In this document: piece by piece, positions 8,637 to 17,265 of the stretch
Layout: each line of letters begins with the position of its first letter
Position numbering within the stretch: position 1 is the stretch's first letter
Source: Lentisphaeria bacterium
GTDB lineage: Bacteria; Verrucomicrobiota; Lentisphaeria; Oligosphaerales; Oligosphaeraceae
Assembly: GCA_016288215.1 (NCBI GenBank)
Contig: JAEEYQ010000046.1
Span: 62,001-126,000 of the forward strand
DNA length: 64,000 nt
Direction: 5' to 3'
The notes under the pieces: model-generated
Seen by the model: the letters and a program-made list of their open reading frames with translations, nothing else
What the model was told of the DNA's origin: nothing
The model's database searches: none
Translations under genes and position numbers: made by a program

Positions 8637-10184
8637 ATGCCGAGCAGTTTTGTACAAAATGCATGTCTGGCCTTCACGTGGACAGGAAATGGCCGCTGTC
8701 AAGCGCTGCACCTGACCCGTGGCGGCGGACGGCTGACAGTGACCAAGGCCTGGTCCCATCAGCTTGGAAAGGACGAGTCTCTGGCGGAGGCCTTTGCGGA
8801 GGCGCGGCGACAGATGGACGCGGGCGAGATGACCATGACCATGGCCGGCCCCATGGGCGGCGGCTGGGGCATGGCGGACGTGACCATGCCCGCTCTTGGC
8901 CGGGAGGAGATGAAGCAGGCGCTGGCCTTTGAGCTGCGCAAATGCACACCCATCCAGCCGGACAAGCTGGTCTGGGGCTATCGGGTGCTTTCGTCGGAAA
9001 AGAACGACAAAAAGAGCCATGTCCGTCTGTATTATCTGCGGTCGGACTATTGGCATCAGAGTCTGGAGGCGGTCAATGGCCTGGGGACGTTGGATTTGCT
9101 CATCCCGCCGCCGGTGGTGTTGGATCCCCTGCTGGAGGGGAAGCCTGTGCAGTTTGAGGGCAAAGGCGGCAAGGAGATGGTTCGTTGCGTCGCCGTAGGG
9201 GAGGGGCGACGGGAGTTGGTTCCCGTGGAGCCTGAGCCTGCTTTGGGCTTGGCCCAGATGGTGACGCTGGAGAATCTGGAGCTGGGCCCTCTGGCCGCCA
9301 TGGCGCAGGAGGAGCAGCGGGAGTTCGCGGGCACCTTGGTTCTGGCCGCCTATGGCATGACGCGGGAGGCGGAGCGGGACGTGGCCACGGGTATCCCCCT
9401 GCCGACGGCTCTTCATCCCAAACGCTATCGCGGATGCAAAATCATCGCAGGGGTGTTGGCCGCCTGCATCGTCATCTGCCTGTTGGGCGGAACCATTACC
9501 GCGTTGCAGAACCGCTTGGCCCGCCTGCGGGAGCTGGACACGGAACGAAAGAAGGTCGAGCGCCAAATCGCCAATCTGCAGACTCAACTCCGGCCGGAAC
9601 ACCATGTCTATATGGAGAATCTGAAAAAGGAGATTGGCGATGTGTCCATGGACACACCGAAGCTCTCCGAAGTCCTGCTGTCCATGACCCGCCTGATTGA
9701 GCCACCGGCTTGGATTGCCTCTTCATGGGAGTGGAAGGATGGCCAGGTGTTCTTCCAAGTTCAGGAGACCAAGCAGGATCTGGAGCTGGCGTCAAAGCTG
9801 GAAAGCTCTCCCGTTCTTGGAGATGTGCGTGAAACGGGCTCCACGTTCAATGGACGGGAGAATGTGCATATCGTCAAGTTCCAGCTGAACGCCCGCTATG
9901 ACACTCCGGAGGAAAAGGAGCGGATGGAGGCCATGGCGGCGGAGAAGGCGCGGAAGGCCGCCGAAGAGCGTGCAGCGGAGAAGACCCGTGCTCAGGAGGC
10001 AGGGCAGAGTCCCGCTTCCACCACGCTGGAGGACGACGTCGATGGCGATGATGCGGAAGTCGGCGCACAGCTGCCTCTGGAAAATGGTGTCTATGGAGAT
10101 ATAGACGAAGAGCCGGCTCCCATCGGGGAGCCGCAGGTGAATCCGCCGCCGCCGCCCGTTGTGCCCGCTGGCGTGAAGAAATGA
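8637..10184 (+). CDS. gspL: GspL-like (PilM/PilN-type) assembly protein
   Basis: The 515-aa protein has a cytoplasmic actin-like (PilM/GspL-type) N-terminal region, one transmembrane helix at about residues 267-290 (IIAGVLAACIVICLLGG), then a coiled coil (NRLARLRELDTERKKVERQI) and a periplasmic PilN-like domain. This fused PilM-PilN architecture is that of GspL, which links the GspE ATPase to the membrane platform. The C-terminal 100 residues are an unusual Ala/Glu-rich stretch ending in a proline-rich tail. AAAGGA lies 5 nt before the ATG. The 116-bp gap after gspK could hold an internal promoter. Confidence 0.72.
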   Translation: MPSSFVQNACLAFTWTGNGRCQALHLTRGGGRLTVTKAWSHQLGKDESLAEAFAEARRQMDAGEMTMTMAGPMGGGWGMADVTMPALGREEMKQALAFELRKCTPIQPDKLVWGYRVLSSEKNDKKSHVRLYYLRSDYWHQSLEAVNGLGTLDLLIPPPVVLDPLLEGKPVQFEGKGGKEMVRCVAVGEGRRELVPVEPEPALGLAQMVTLENLELGPLAAMAQEEQREFAGTLVLAAYGMTREAERDVATGIPLPTALHPKRYRGCKIIAGVLAACIVICLLGGTITALQNRLARLRELDTERKKVERQIANLQTQLRPEHHVYMENLKKEIGDVSMDTPKLSEVLLSMTRLIEPPAWIASSWEWKDGQVFFQVQETKQDLELASKLESSPVLGDVRETGSTFNGRENVHIVKFQLNARYDTPEEKERMEAMAAEKARKAAEERAAEKTRAQEAGQSPASTTLEDDVDGDDAEVGAQLPLENGVYGDIDEEPAPIGEPQVNPPPPPVVPAGVKK

Positions 10185-10251
10185 ATTAATATGAATGATT
10201 TTGAATGCAATATAATGCATTTGTTGATTGAAATGAAATTTCCTGTGATGA

Positions 10252-10274
10252 TGTCAGTCTGCTCATGGCTGACA
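10252..10274. promoter_or_regulatory. Small hairpin ahead of gspM
   Basis: TGTCAG (10252-10257) pairs with CTGACA (10269-10274) around an 11-nt loop, 29 nt before the gspM start. The AT-rich DNA just upstream contains GCAATATAATGC with a TATAAT -10-like core. Together these suggest an internal promoter/leader, but this is inference. Confidence 0.3.
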
Positions 10275-10302
10275 GCAGGACATTTTGCATAAAGGGGATA
10301 CG

Positions 10303-11031
10303 ATGCCTGTCAATGCAACAATAAAGACAAAGCACATTGTGATGGGAGCCGTCTTGGTGGTTTTGGCTGTCATGGTGGCACGGCAGTATTTGGGCATGAT
10401 TCGTCTGCCGACCATGAGCCGCATTGAGGAGGAGACCAAAAGTCTTCAGTCCAGAAAGATGGATTTGAAGGTATTGGAGAAGCAGGTGGCGGATTGGGAA
10501 AGCGAGCTGGCGGACATGCAGACCCGCGCCATTCCGTTTTGGGCGGTGGGCGCCAGAGGCGGCGCCATCGAGCAGGAGGTGATCAAGGAGATCAACGGGA
10601 TGGCCCGCGCCGCAAAGGTCACGTTGAGCAAGGTGGACACGCAACGGAATAAGATTGCACAGTACACAGGGATACAGGAAGTGGAAATCCGTCTGGAGCT
10701 CAAGGGCACCACCATGCAGGAGGTGGCCCGCTTCCTTGCGGAAGTGGACCGTTCCAAGCGGATTCTCTATTGGTCCTACTGCAAAATCGCGCCGGACAAC
10801 CCGCGAACGCCCAAAGGGGTCAATTTGTCCGGTCGGCTGAAGGCCTATGCCATGACTCAGGAGGCCTCTGAGTTCATCTTGGGCAAGCAGATGACGGGAA
10901 CGGAGGCCGTGGCGGCGGCGGGAACCCCAACTGGCGCCAAAGGCCAGCGGGGGGCAACGTCGGCCAGCGCGGCAGTCAAGTCCTCCCATGGCGGGCTGGA
11001 CACAGGCAAGGGAAAAGGAGGAACGCCATGA
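10303..11031 (+). CDS. gspM: GspM/PilO-like platform protein
   Basis: The product (242 aa) has a single N-terminal transmembrane helix (HIVMGAVLVVLAVMVARQYL), a coiled coil (IEEETKSLQSRKMDLKVLEKQ) and a ferredoxin-like PilO/GspM-type domain (VEIRLELKGTTMQEVARFL). This is the expected partner of GspL in the inner-membrane platform. The ATG at 10303 is preceded by AAGGGG at 5-nt spacing, so the in-frame TTG at 10285 is rejected. The stop overlaps the gspC start as ATGA, so the two are co-translated. The C-terminal tail is low-complexity Gly/Ser/Ala. Confidence 0.7.
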   Translation: MPVNATIKTKHIVMGAVLVVLAVMVARQYLGMIRLPTMSRIEEETKSLQSRKMDLKVLEKQVADWESELADMQTRAIPFWAVGARGGAIEQEVIKEINGMARAAKVTLSKVDTQRNKIAQYTGIQEVEIRLELKGTTMQEVARFLAEVDRSKRILYWSYCKIAPDNPRTPKGVNLSGRLKAYAMTQEASEFILGKQMTGTEAVAAAGTPTGAKGQRGATSASAAVKSSHGGLDTGKGKGGTP

Positions 11032-12212
11032 GTCTGATGGCATGGTTGTCGATTATCGCGATATTGGCCGTGGGGGCGGGGGCCAGTTCCTCCGCCATGA
11101 AGAAGATGTGTCGTCCACTGCCTCCGCTGAAGCTGGAGGAGCCTGCGGCGAAAGGGGAGAAGGGGAAAAAGACAGTGGAGCAACCCGTTCCCTCGCAGAC
11201 GGTTGCGACAGAACGGCAGAGCGTCGTGTCTGCCGCGTCGTTGGATGAGCTGTGGGAGAACACGCTGTTCAGCCCGGAGCGGACAGAAAGGCAGGATGCA
11301 GTGGCGGAGACGGCAGCCCGACAGGGACCTGAGCAGAACAATGCGCAGTTCGAGTTGGTGGGCATCGCGCGGATCGGCAAGCGGGATGCCGCGGTTCCCA
11401 TCGCCATCATCAAAGAGAAGCAGGTGGCCCGCACGCCCCGCGGTGGAATGCGGGGGCGGATGATGCCTGGCCAAATGCCGGGTCAAATGTTTGGAGGACG
11501 GGGTAACATGATGGGCGGCGCACCCCAAATGGGGGGCGGACGTCCCGGCATGCCACCCCAAATGGGCGGTCGCCCTGGCATGCCGCCGTTTGGAATGCCA
11601 GGCATGCCTGGACAGCCGCAGGAGGTGCAGGAGGAGAAAACCGCCACGGTGAAGACCATGTTCCGGCAGGGGGATTCCCTCAATGAGACAGGATATGTGG
11701 TGGACATCATTGATCCCGCCCGGAATCTGGTGGTTTTGAAGCGGGGGGCCGAAGAGGTGGAACTGAAGATTGAGCTGAACAGCAAGCAGGAGTCCGTGCG
11801 TCGGCAGAATGTGATTGCCGCACAGACCAGCGAGGTGGAGCGGCTGCGGAAGGTCACGCAGGGAGAAGAGAAGCAGGACAACGCGAATCAGGCGGGGAAT
11901 GATCCTCGCATGAACCGGAGGGGCATGGGACGTTGGGGCGGTGGCCCTGGCGGTTTCGGGCCTGGTTTCGGGCCCGGTTTCGGGCCCGGAGGCTTTGGGC
12001 CTGGATTCAGACCTGGCGGCGGTAACATGCCAAACATGCCGAATGCACAAGGTCCGTCAAATGCGTCAAATGCGCAAAATGGTGGCCAGCCGGGAGCGGC
12101 AGGAAACGCCGTCCGTGGCGGAAATTCACAGCCCTCATCCGGCGGAGATGGACGGTTCAGCCGAAACGGCAGCAATATGCTTCGCCGCTACCAAAGCCGG
12201 TCGGCCAACTAG
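11028..12212 (+). CDS. gspC: GspC-like protein with Met/Gly/Pro-rich insertion
   Basis: The 394-aa protein starts with a membrane helix (LSIIAILAVGAGA). LWENTLFSPER and FELVGIARIG..AVPIAII (residues about 75-128) match the start of the GspC homology region, which contacts the secretin. The end of that region appears after a gap as FRQGDSLNETGYVVDII and LVVLKRG (212-240). Between them sits a roughly 65-residue insert rich in Met, Gly and Pro (repeats of GMPPQMGG and PGQM). The C-terminus is another low-complexity tail with GFGPGFGPG repeats. The assignment rests on these motifs and on the position between gspM and gspD; homology is distant. Confidence 0.65.
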   Translation: MSLMAWLSIIAILAVGAGASSSAMKKMCRPLPPLKLEEPAAKGEKGKKTVEQPVPSQTVATERQSVVSAASLDELWENTLFSPERTERQDAVAETAARQGPEQNNAQFELVGIARIGKRDAAVPIAIIKEKQVARTPRGGMRGRMMPGQMPGQMFGGRGNMMGGAPQMGGGRPGMPPQMGGRPGMPPFGMPGMPGQPQEVQEEKTATVKTMFRQGDSLNETGYVVDIIDPARNLVVLKRGAEEVELKIELNSKQESVRRQNVIAAQTSEVERLRKVTQGEEKQDNANQAGNDPRMNRRGMGRWGGGPGGFGPGFGPGFGPGGFGPGFRPGGGNMPNMPNAQGPSNASNAQNGGQPGAAGNAVRGGNSQPSSGGDGRFSRNGSNMLRRYQSRSAN

Positions 12213-12224
12213 GGAGGGACGAAG

Positions 12225-14660
12225 ATGAAGCAAATTCACAATACATCTGATAAGAAAATGCGAAGGACAACCATGAAGGTTCAGGGACATGTGAGGCGTG
12301 CATTGCGGAATGGGCTGCTGTGCATGAGTGGCGTCATCGCCATCGCGGTCGCCGGCTGCCAGAATTTCCAAAAACAGCCAAAAGCAGGTGCGGAGACCGT
12401 TGAAAAAGAACGTAAACCTTTGCCGTTCAACGATTTAAAGACTCGTGAGGCGGAAAAGCTCGATGACCAGCCGCTGGTCATTCCAGCCGATGACACGGCA
12501 TCGTTGCCCAATGTGGACCGTAAACTGGAGCTGCCTTCCCGCATCCAGACCAGTCTGCCCACTGAAAGGGTCTCCGAATATCCGGACAAGCTGATCAAGG
12601 GCGTTCCGGATCCGGAGGAGGTGCTGGCGGTGGATTTGATTTTCGATGCGGCGACCATCAATGAGGTGGTGGCGGCCTTCGGGGCGCCGGAGCTGCTGAA
12701 TTTCAACTACATCGTGGATGCAGGGGTCAAGGGTGCGGTGACCATGACCGTGAAGTCCGAGATGACGGCCCGCGAGGTATGGGGGACCTTTGAGCACATT
12801 CTGTGGCTTTCCGGAGCCTATGCCTCCAAAAACCCGGGCTTCATCCATATCCTTCCCTTTGACAAGATGCCCAAAGAGCACCGCATTTTCGCCGACCACG
12901 AAATCCAGTCCAACGTGGAGGTGGTCTTCGCCACCATCCGCTACAAAAAGAGCGCGGACGTGATGGCACAGCTGAAGCCCTTCCTGACCGATGGGGCGAG
13001 CATCACGGATTTAGTGGAATCCAATACATTAATCATCGTCGAGACCCCCAACAACGTCCACAAGCTGCAGGAGCTCATCCAGCGGATGGACGACAAAGGG
13101 GAGCGTCAATGGCCGGTCCGCTGTTTCCGCTGCACCGAAGTGGATGCGGAGGAGCTGGCCAATGAGCTGAATCTGCTTCTGCCCGTGTTGGGGTTGCCCG
13201 TGTCGACGGCGGCCGGCCAGTCCGGCGGCGCCATCAAGGTCACGGCCATCGCGCGGGCGGGAGTCGTGGTGGTCTCCGCCGCCCTTGACGAGGTGCTGGA
13301 CGAAGTGGGCAGCTGGGTGAAGCTGCTGGACAAGGCGGACGACCTGGCCAAGGAGGAAGTCTATTTCTACAACGTGCAGCATTCCACGGTGGACAATCTG
13401 TCCAACGCCCTGGACACCTTCTTCTACACTACGACCACCACCAATTCCAGCAGTTCCTCAACGTCTTCCACAAGAAGCACTTCCGCCCGTTCCTCCGCCA
13501 CTTCCGGCTCGCGGACGACATCCTCCAGCAGCCGCACCAACTCCAATAGCCGCACCAACTCCAACAGCCGAAACGCCTCCACCACGGGCAACCGAAGCGG
13601 GACCGCGAACAGCAACGGCTCCACCGCCAATCGGACCACGACGAATCGGACCAACACCAACACCACGTCCACGGGCTATACGGCCAATTCTCTCAACACA
13701 TCGGTCTTCGAGACGGAAGTCACCGTCTATGGCGATGAAACCAACAATCGCCTGACCATCAAGACCACGCCGCGGGCATGGAACACCATCCATGCTTTCC
13801 TCAAACGCATGGATGTCTCTCCGCAACAGGTTGCCATTCAGGCGATTATCACGGAAATCAAACTGACGAAGGACACGGAGTACGGCCTTTCCTACGCCTG
13901 GACAAAGAACCGCAAAAACGGAACCAACTTCAGCGGCGCCTGGTCCGGGGCAGGGGGAATCCCGCCGACGACGGCGACCATCATCGGCACGGAGACGGCC
14001 TCCGGCTGGAGCAGCGGCGGTCTGGGGCTGCTGTTCCGTGACTCGAATGCCAACCCGTTGGCCTTCATCAGTGCCTATGCGGGAGACGGCAACACCAAAA
14101 TCCTGTCCGAACCCCAAGTCGTGGTCATCAATGGACAGACTGCGAAAATCCAGGTCGGCGATTCCGTCGCCGTCCCCTCTGAGTCCACAACCTACTCCTC
14201 CAGCTCCGACAATTTCAGAACCAACTACGATTATCTGGAAACAGGTGTGATTATGTCTGTAACTCCTTATATCACAGCAGGTAATGATGTTCGGCTTGTG
14301 GTGGAGCAAGAGGTGTCCAGCCCGGACTACTCGAAAGTGACGTCCTCCTACATGCCCCCCAACATCTCCAAGAAGGAGATGGAGACTGAGCTTCTGGTTC
14401 CGGACAATTCCACGCTGCTTCTCGGCGGCATGATTCAGACCACCCGCGGCGACTCCAATGGCGGCATCCCGTTCCTGAAGGACATTCCGATTCTTGGGCA
14501 TCTCTTCCGCACTAACTCCTATGACTATGTGCGGTCCGAACTGCTGGTGCTTATCACAGTCAATGTCATTGATACACGAAATCCGCAGGAGGAGCTGATC
14601 CGCCGCTACAAGGCCTCTCTGGAGGAAATCGAGAAGACCCGGAGCACGGAACTCTACTAG
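12225..14660 (+). CDS. gspD: Type II secretion secretin GspD
   Basis: The 811-aa outer-membrane channel subunit has an N-terminal signal with a lipobox-like IAVAGC (Cys45), so it may be self-lipidated. N-domains follow (DLIFDAATINEVVAAF, then repeated NxN-type modules). A Ser/Thr/Asn-rich linker lies at about residues 400-485. The C-terminal secretin domain carries PQQVAIQAIITEI, ILSEPQVVVINGQTAKIQVG, YLETGVIMSVTPYI and TLLLGGMI. GGGAGGG ahead of the ATG at 12225 supports the start. The linker is a large insertion in the N3-like region and has tandem NSNSRT units. It lies 8 bp upstream of gspE. Confidence 0.93.
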   Translation: MKQIHNTSDKKMRRTTMKVQGHVRRALRNGLLCMSGVIAIAVAGCQNFQKQPKAGAETVEKERKPLPFNDLKTREAEKLDDQPLVIPADDTASLPNVDRKLELPSRIQTSLPTERVSEYPDKLIKGVPDPEEVLAVDLIFDAATINEVVAAFGAPELLNFNYIVDAGVKGAVTMTVKSEMTAREVWGTFEHILWLSGAYASKNPGFIHILPFDKMPKEHRIFADHEIQSNVEVVFATIRYKKSADVMAQLKPFLTDGASITDLVESNTLIIVETPNNVHKLQELIQRMDDKGERQWPVRCFRCTEVDAEELANELNLLLPVLGLPVSTAAGQSGGAIKVTAIARAGVVVVSAALDEVLDEVGSWVKLLDKADDLAKEEVYFYNVQHSTVDNLSNALDTFFYTTTTTNSSSSSTSSTRSTSARSSATSGSRTTSSSSRTNSNSRTNSNSRNASTTGNRSGTANSNGSTANRTTTNRTNTNTTSTGYTANSLNTSVFETEVTVYGDETNNRLTIKTTPRAWNTIHAFLKRMDVSPQQVAIQAIITEIKLTKDTEYGLSYAWTKNRKNGTNFSGAWSGAGGIPPTTATIIGTETASGWSSGGLGLLFRDSNANPLAFISAYAGDGNTKILSEPQVVVINGQTAKIQVGDSVAVPSESTTYSSSSDNFRTNYDYLETGVIMSVTPYITAGNDVRLVVEQEVSSPDYSKVTSSYMPPNISKKEMETELLVPDNSTLLLGGMIQTTRGDSNGGIPFLKDIPILGHLFRTNSYDYVRSELLVLITVNVIDTRNPQEELIRRYKASLEEIEKTRSTELY

Positions 14661-14668
14661 GGGGAACC

Positions 14669-16357
14669 ATGAGCGCAGTCGACGATACTTTGAAACAGCC
14701 GGAGGCGACCGCCCCAGAGACGGCCGGAACGCTTATGCGCTTGTCATTGGATCCCAAGACCTTAGTGGAGTCTGTCCAACGGGAGCTTGGGGCAAAGCTG
14801 CATCCGGAGGCGGATGCGCCGGCTCCAGGCGGGTCGCCGGAGGCGGATTGGGAGCTGGTGGCCAATTCACGACTCTCCGAACAGGAGCTCATGGCCATCT
14901 ATTCGCGAGTTTCGGGCATTCCCTTGCTGGATGAGGAGGAAGTCCATGATGTGCAGTACTATCCGGATGTGACCTTCGAATTCCTTTCGGAGAAGAATTG
15001 CCTGCCGGTGGCCTGGGGCCCCGAGTCGGTGGTTCTGGCGGTGTCCTCTCCATATGAGGCGGGAAACCTTGCCTGCCAATGGCGTGCGCTTTATGACACG
15101 GACGTGGAGTTCCTTCTCGCCCGCCGCGCCTACATCGAACGATTCATCGGCTCCCTCTACGACAATCCAGACGTGGCTGGCGGCAACGGGATGGAGGGGG
15201 ACAGCGAGCAGGCACTGCGGGATCTGGCCAAAGAGGCCCCTATCGTCCGACTGGTCAACGACATGTTCACGAGAGCCCAGGAGATGGGTGCCAGCGATAT
15301 CCATGTGGAGCCGAGGGAAAACGATGTGGCCATCCGCTTCCGCGTGGATGGCATGCTCCAGACGGTGCTGAAGCCGCCGAAGAACCAGTACGCGGCCATC
15401 GCCTCCCGTATCAAACTGTTGGCGGGCATGAACATAGCCGAACGTCGGCTGCCTCAAGACGGCCGCATCGACCTGCCCAATGGCGCCAACCCAATCGATG
15501 TCCGTGTCAACACGGTGCCCTGCATGCATGGCGAGAGCATTGTCCTGCGTCTTCTGCAGAAGGATGCCGCCATCTTCGATTTGGAGAAAGTGGGACTTCT
15601 GGATGACACCAAACAGAAGCTGGCCCGGCTCTACAACATGCCCCATGGCATCATTTTGGTCGTGGGCCCCACGGGCAGTGGCAAGACCACCACATTGTAC
15701 TGCATCATGGGGATCTTGAACGCGGAATACCGCAAAATCATCACCATTGAGGATCCGGTAGAATATCAGCTGGAGGGACTTACGCAAATCCATGTACGGG
15801 CCAATATCGGTCTGACCTTCGCCAGCGGCCTGCGGGCCATCGTCCGTCAGGATCCGGATGTGATTCTTGTGGGAGAAATCCGCGACCGCGAGACGGCTGA
15901 AATCGCCATCCACGCCGCCTTGACGGGCCATTTGGTCCTCAGCACGTTGCATACCAACGACGCCGCCGGCGCCGTCAGCCGTCTCATGGAAATGGGCGTG
16001 GAGGGCTTCCTGATCTCCTCCTCCCTGCTGGGCGTCGCCTCTCAGCGGCTGGTCCGCCGAATCTGCACGGAATGCGGCGGCACAGGACGGCAAAAGGACG
16101 ATGACAGCCGCCGTTGCCGCCATTGCCTGGGCACGGGCTATCGGGGCCGTATCGCCATCTTCGAGCTCATGGAAATCAATGACGACCTGCGCAAGGCCAT
16201 CAATGAACATCTGGACACCACGGAAATCACCCAAATCGCCCGCCGCCACGGCATGCGGACGCTGAAGGAAGACGGTGACCTGAAGGTCTCCATGGGCTTG
16301 ACAACGGAGTCCGAAGTGACCCGTGTCTGCAAGCTGGACGTGGGAGCCATGGAGTAG
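14669..16357 (+). CDS. gspE: Type II secretion ATPase GspE
   Basis: The 562-aa cytoplasmic ATPase that powers pseudopilus assembly. After an N-terminal GspE/PilB domain come the Walker A GPTGSGKTTT (about residues 333-342), Asp box ITIEDPVEYQ, Walker B DPDVILVGEIRD, His box LSTLHTNDA, and the zinc-binding CTEC...CRHC module (about residues 466-485) typical of GspE. All catalytic motifs are intact. It is the last gene of the cluster; no gspF follows. The next feature is tRNA-Ser, 156 bp downstream. Confidence 0.96.
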   Translation: MSAVDDTLKQPEATAPETAGTLMRLSLDPKTLVESVQRELGAKLHPEADAPAPGGSPEADWELVANSRLSEQELMAIYSRVSGIPLLDEEEVHDVQYYPDVTFEFLSEKNCLPVAWGPESVVLAVSSPYEAGNLACQWRALYDTDVEFLLARRAYIERFIGSLYDNPDVAGGNGMEGDSEQALRDLAKEAPIVRLVNDMFTRAQEMGASDIHVEPRENDVAIRFRVDGMLQTVLKPPKNQYAAIASRIKLLAGMNIAERRLPQDGRIDLPNGANPIDVRVNTVPCMHGESIVLRLLQKDAAIFDLEKVGLLDDTKQKLARLYNMPHGIILVVGPTGSGKTTTLYCIMGILNAEYRKIITIEDPVEYQLEGLTQIHVRANIGLTFASGLRAIVRQDPDVILVGEIRDRETAEIAIHAALTGHLVLSTLHTNDAAGAVSRLMEMGVEGFLISSSLLGVASQRLVRRICTECGGTGRQKDDDSRRCRHCLGTGYRGRIAIFELMEINDDLRKAINEHLDTTEITQIARRHGMRTLKEDGDLKVSMGLTTESEVTRVCKLDVGAME

Positions 16358-16513
16358 GCGGCGCATCCGCAGTTTGCATCTCATTCGATGGAGACGTGGC
16401 GGCGATGGACGCTTCCACCCTTATTTTTTGCAGAAATGAACTTTTTTCGGCTTCTTGCTTTGAAATTCAGGGAAGTGATGCTAATTTAATGCTGTTTCAG
16501 TCGAATGACCCAT

Positions 16514-16603
<90 letters not shown>

Positions 16604-16654
16604 TTTTTTCCTAAATTTGCGTGTTAGATCGCATTTTTCCCCTTTGCATTTTTT

Positions 16655-16767
16655 CCTCTTGATCGCCAATTGACGCTGAAATAGGTCTTGTTGACTTTAT
16701 TTGAAAAAATATAACAAGACTTGTATAGTCGCTTGAAAAATGTACGTCATAGGGATTATAGTAATCA
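16655..16767 (+). pseudogene. Decayed fragment duplicating part of the downstream DUF3791-like gene
   Basis: The segment 16660-16698 (beginning TGATCGCCAATTGACGCTGA) repeats 17106-17144 of the following gene with only about four differences in 39 nt. In the matching frame it reads DRQLTLK-stop-VLLTL, so it carries an in-frame TAG and cannot be functional. It lies between tRNA-Ser and the intact gene and marks a past duplication or partial deletion here. Confidence 0.6.
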
Positions 16768-17265
16768 GTGGAATGTAGGTGCGTCGTGATAAATGTTGTG
16801 AATCCAGAAGAAATGCAAGTGGAATTTCTGGCTTTCTGCATTGAAGCATACAAGATGAAACTTGGTGCATCCGGAGCCAAGATCGCGGAACGTTTTGAGG
16901 ACTATGGACTGCTGGATTTTCTATTGGAGAACTACGACATGCTGCATACCCTCGGCCGTAGCCAACTGGTTGCCGAAATGGAACGTTTTCTGGAAAAGCG
17001 AGAGAAAACTGACGGAGGTTGTGCCATGCTTGAAAAAATGACTCAGAGCGCACTTTGTGATTTTATTCCAGGGAAAGCGGCAAGAATCACATCCCTACTT
17101 ATGCATGATCGCCAATTGACGCTGAAACAGGCCTTGCTGACTTTTTACCGCTCAAGGGCGTATCGCCTTTTGGAACAAGAGGAAACCAAGCTCTGGCACG
17201 AAAGTCCAGCTCAAATCTACGCCGAATATTTCACGGTTTCGCATCTTCCCTTATTTTTTTCCTGA
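16768..17265 (+). CDS. DUF3791-like two-part hypothetical protein
   Basis: The protein (165 aa from GTG 16768; GTG 16786 or 16798 are equally possible) has two parts. Residues from NPEEMQVEFLAFCIEAYK to LHTLGRSQLVAEMERFLEKR resemble DUF3791 small proteins. The second half (LTLKQALLTFYRSRAYRLLE then LWHESPAQIYAEYF) resembles the other small partner seen beside DUF3791/DUF3990 genes, where an ALxxFYxS...SPxYI pattern is common. Such clusters have been suggested to be toxin-antitoxin-like; no activity can be read from sequence. Its end overlaps the convergent membrane-protein gene by 35 bp. Low-GC DNA surrounds it. Confidence 0.6.
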   Translation: MECRCVVINVVNPEEMQVEFLAFCIEAYKMKLGASGAKIAERFEDYGLLDFLLENYDMLHTLGRSQLVAEMERFLEKREKTDGGCAMLEKMTQSALCDFIPGKAARITSLLMHDRQLTLKQALLTFYRSRAYRLLEQEETKLWHESPAQIYAEYFTVSHLPLFFS

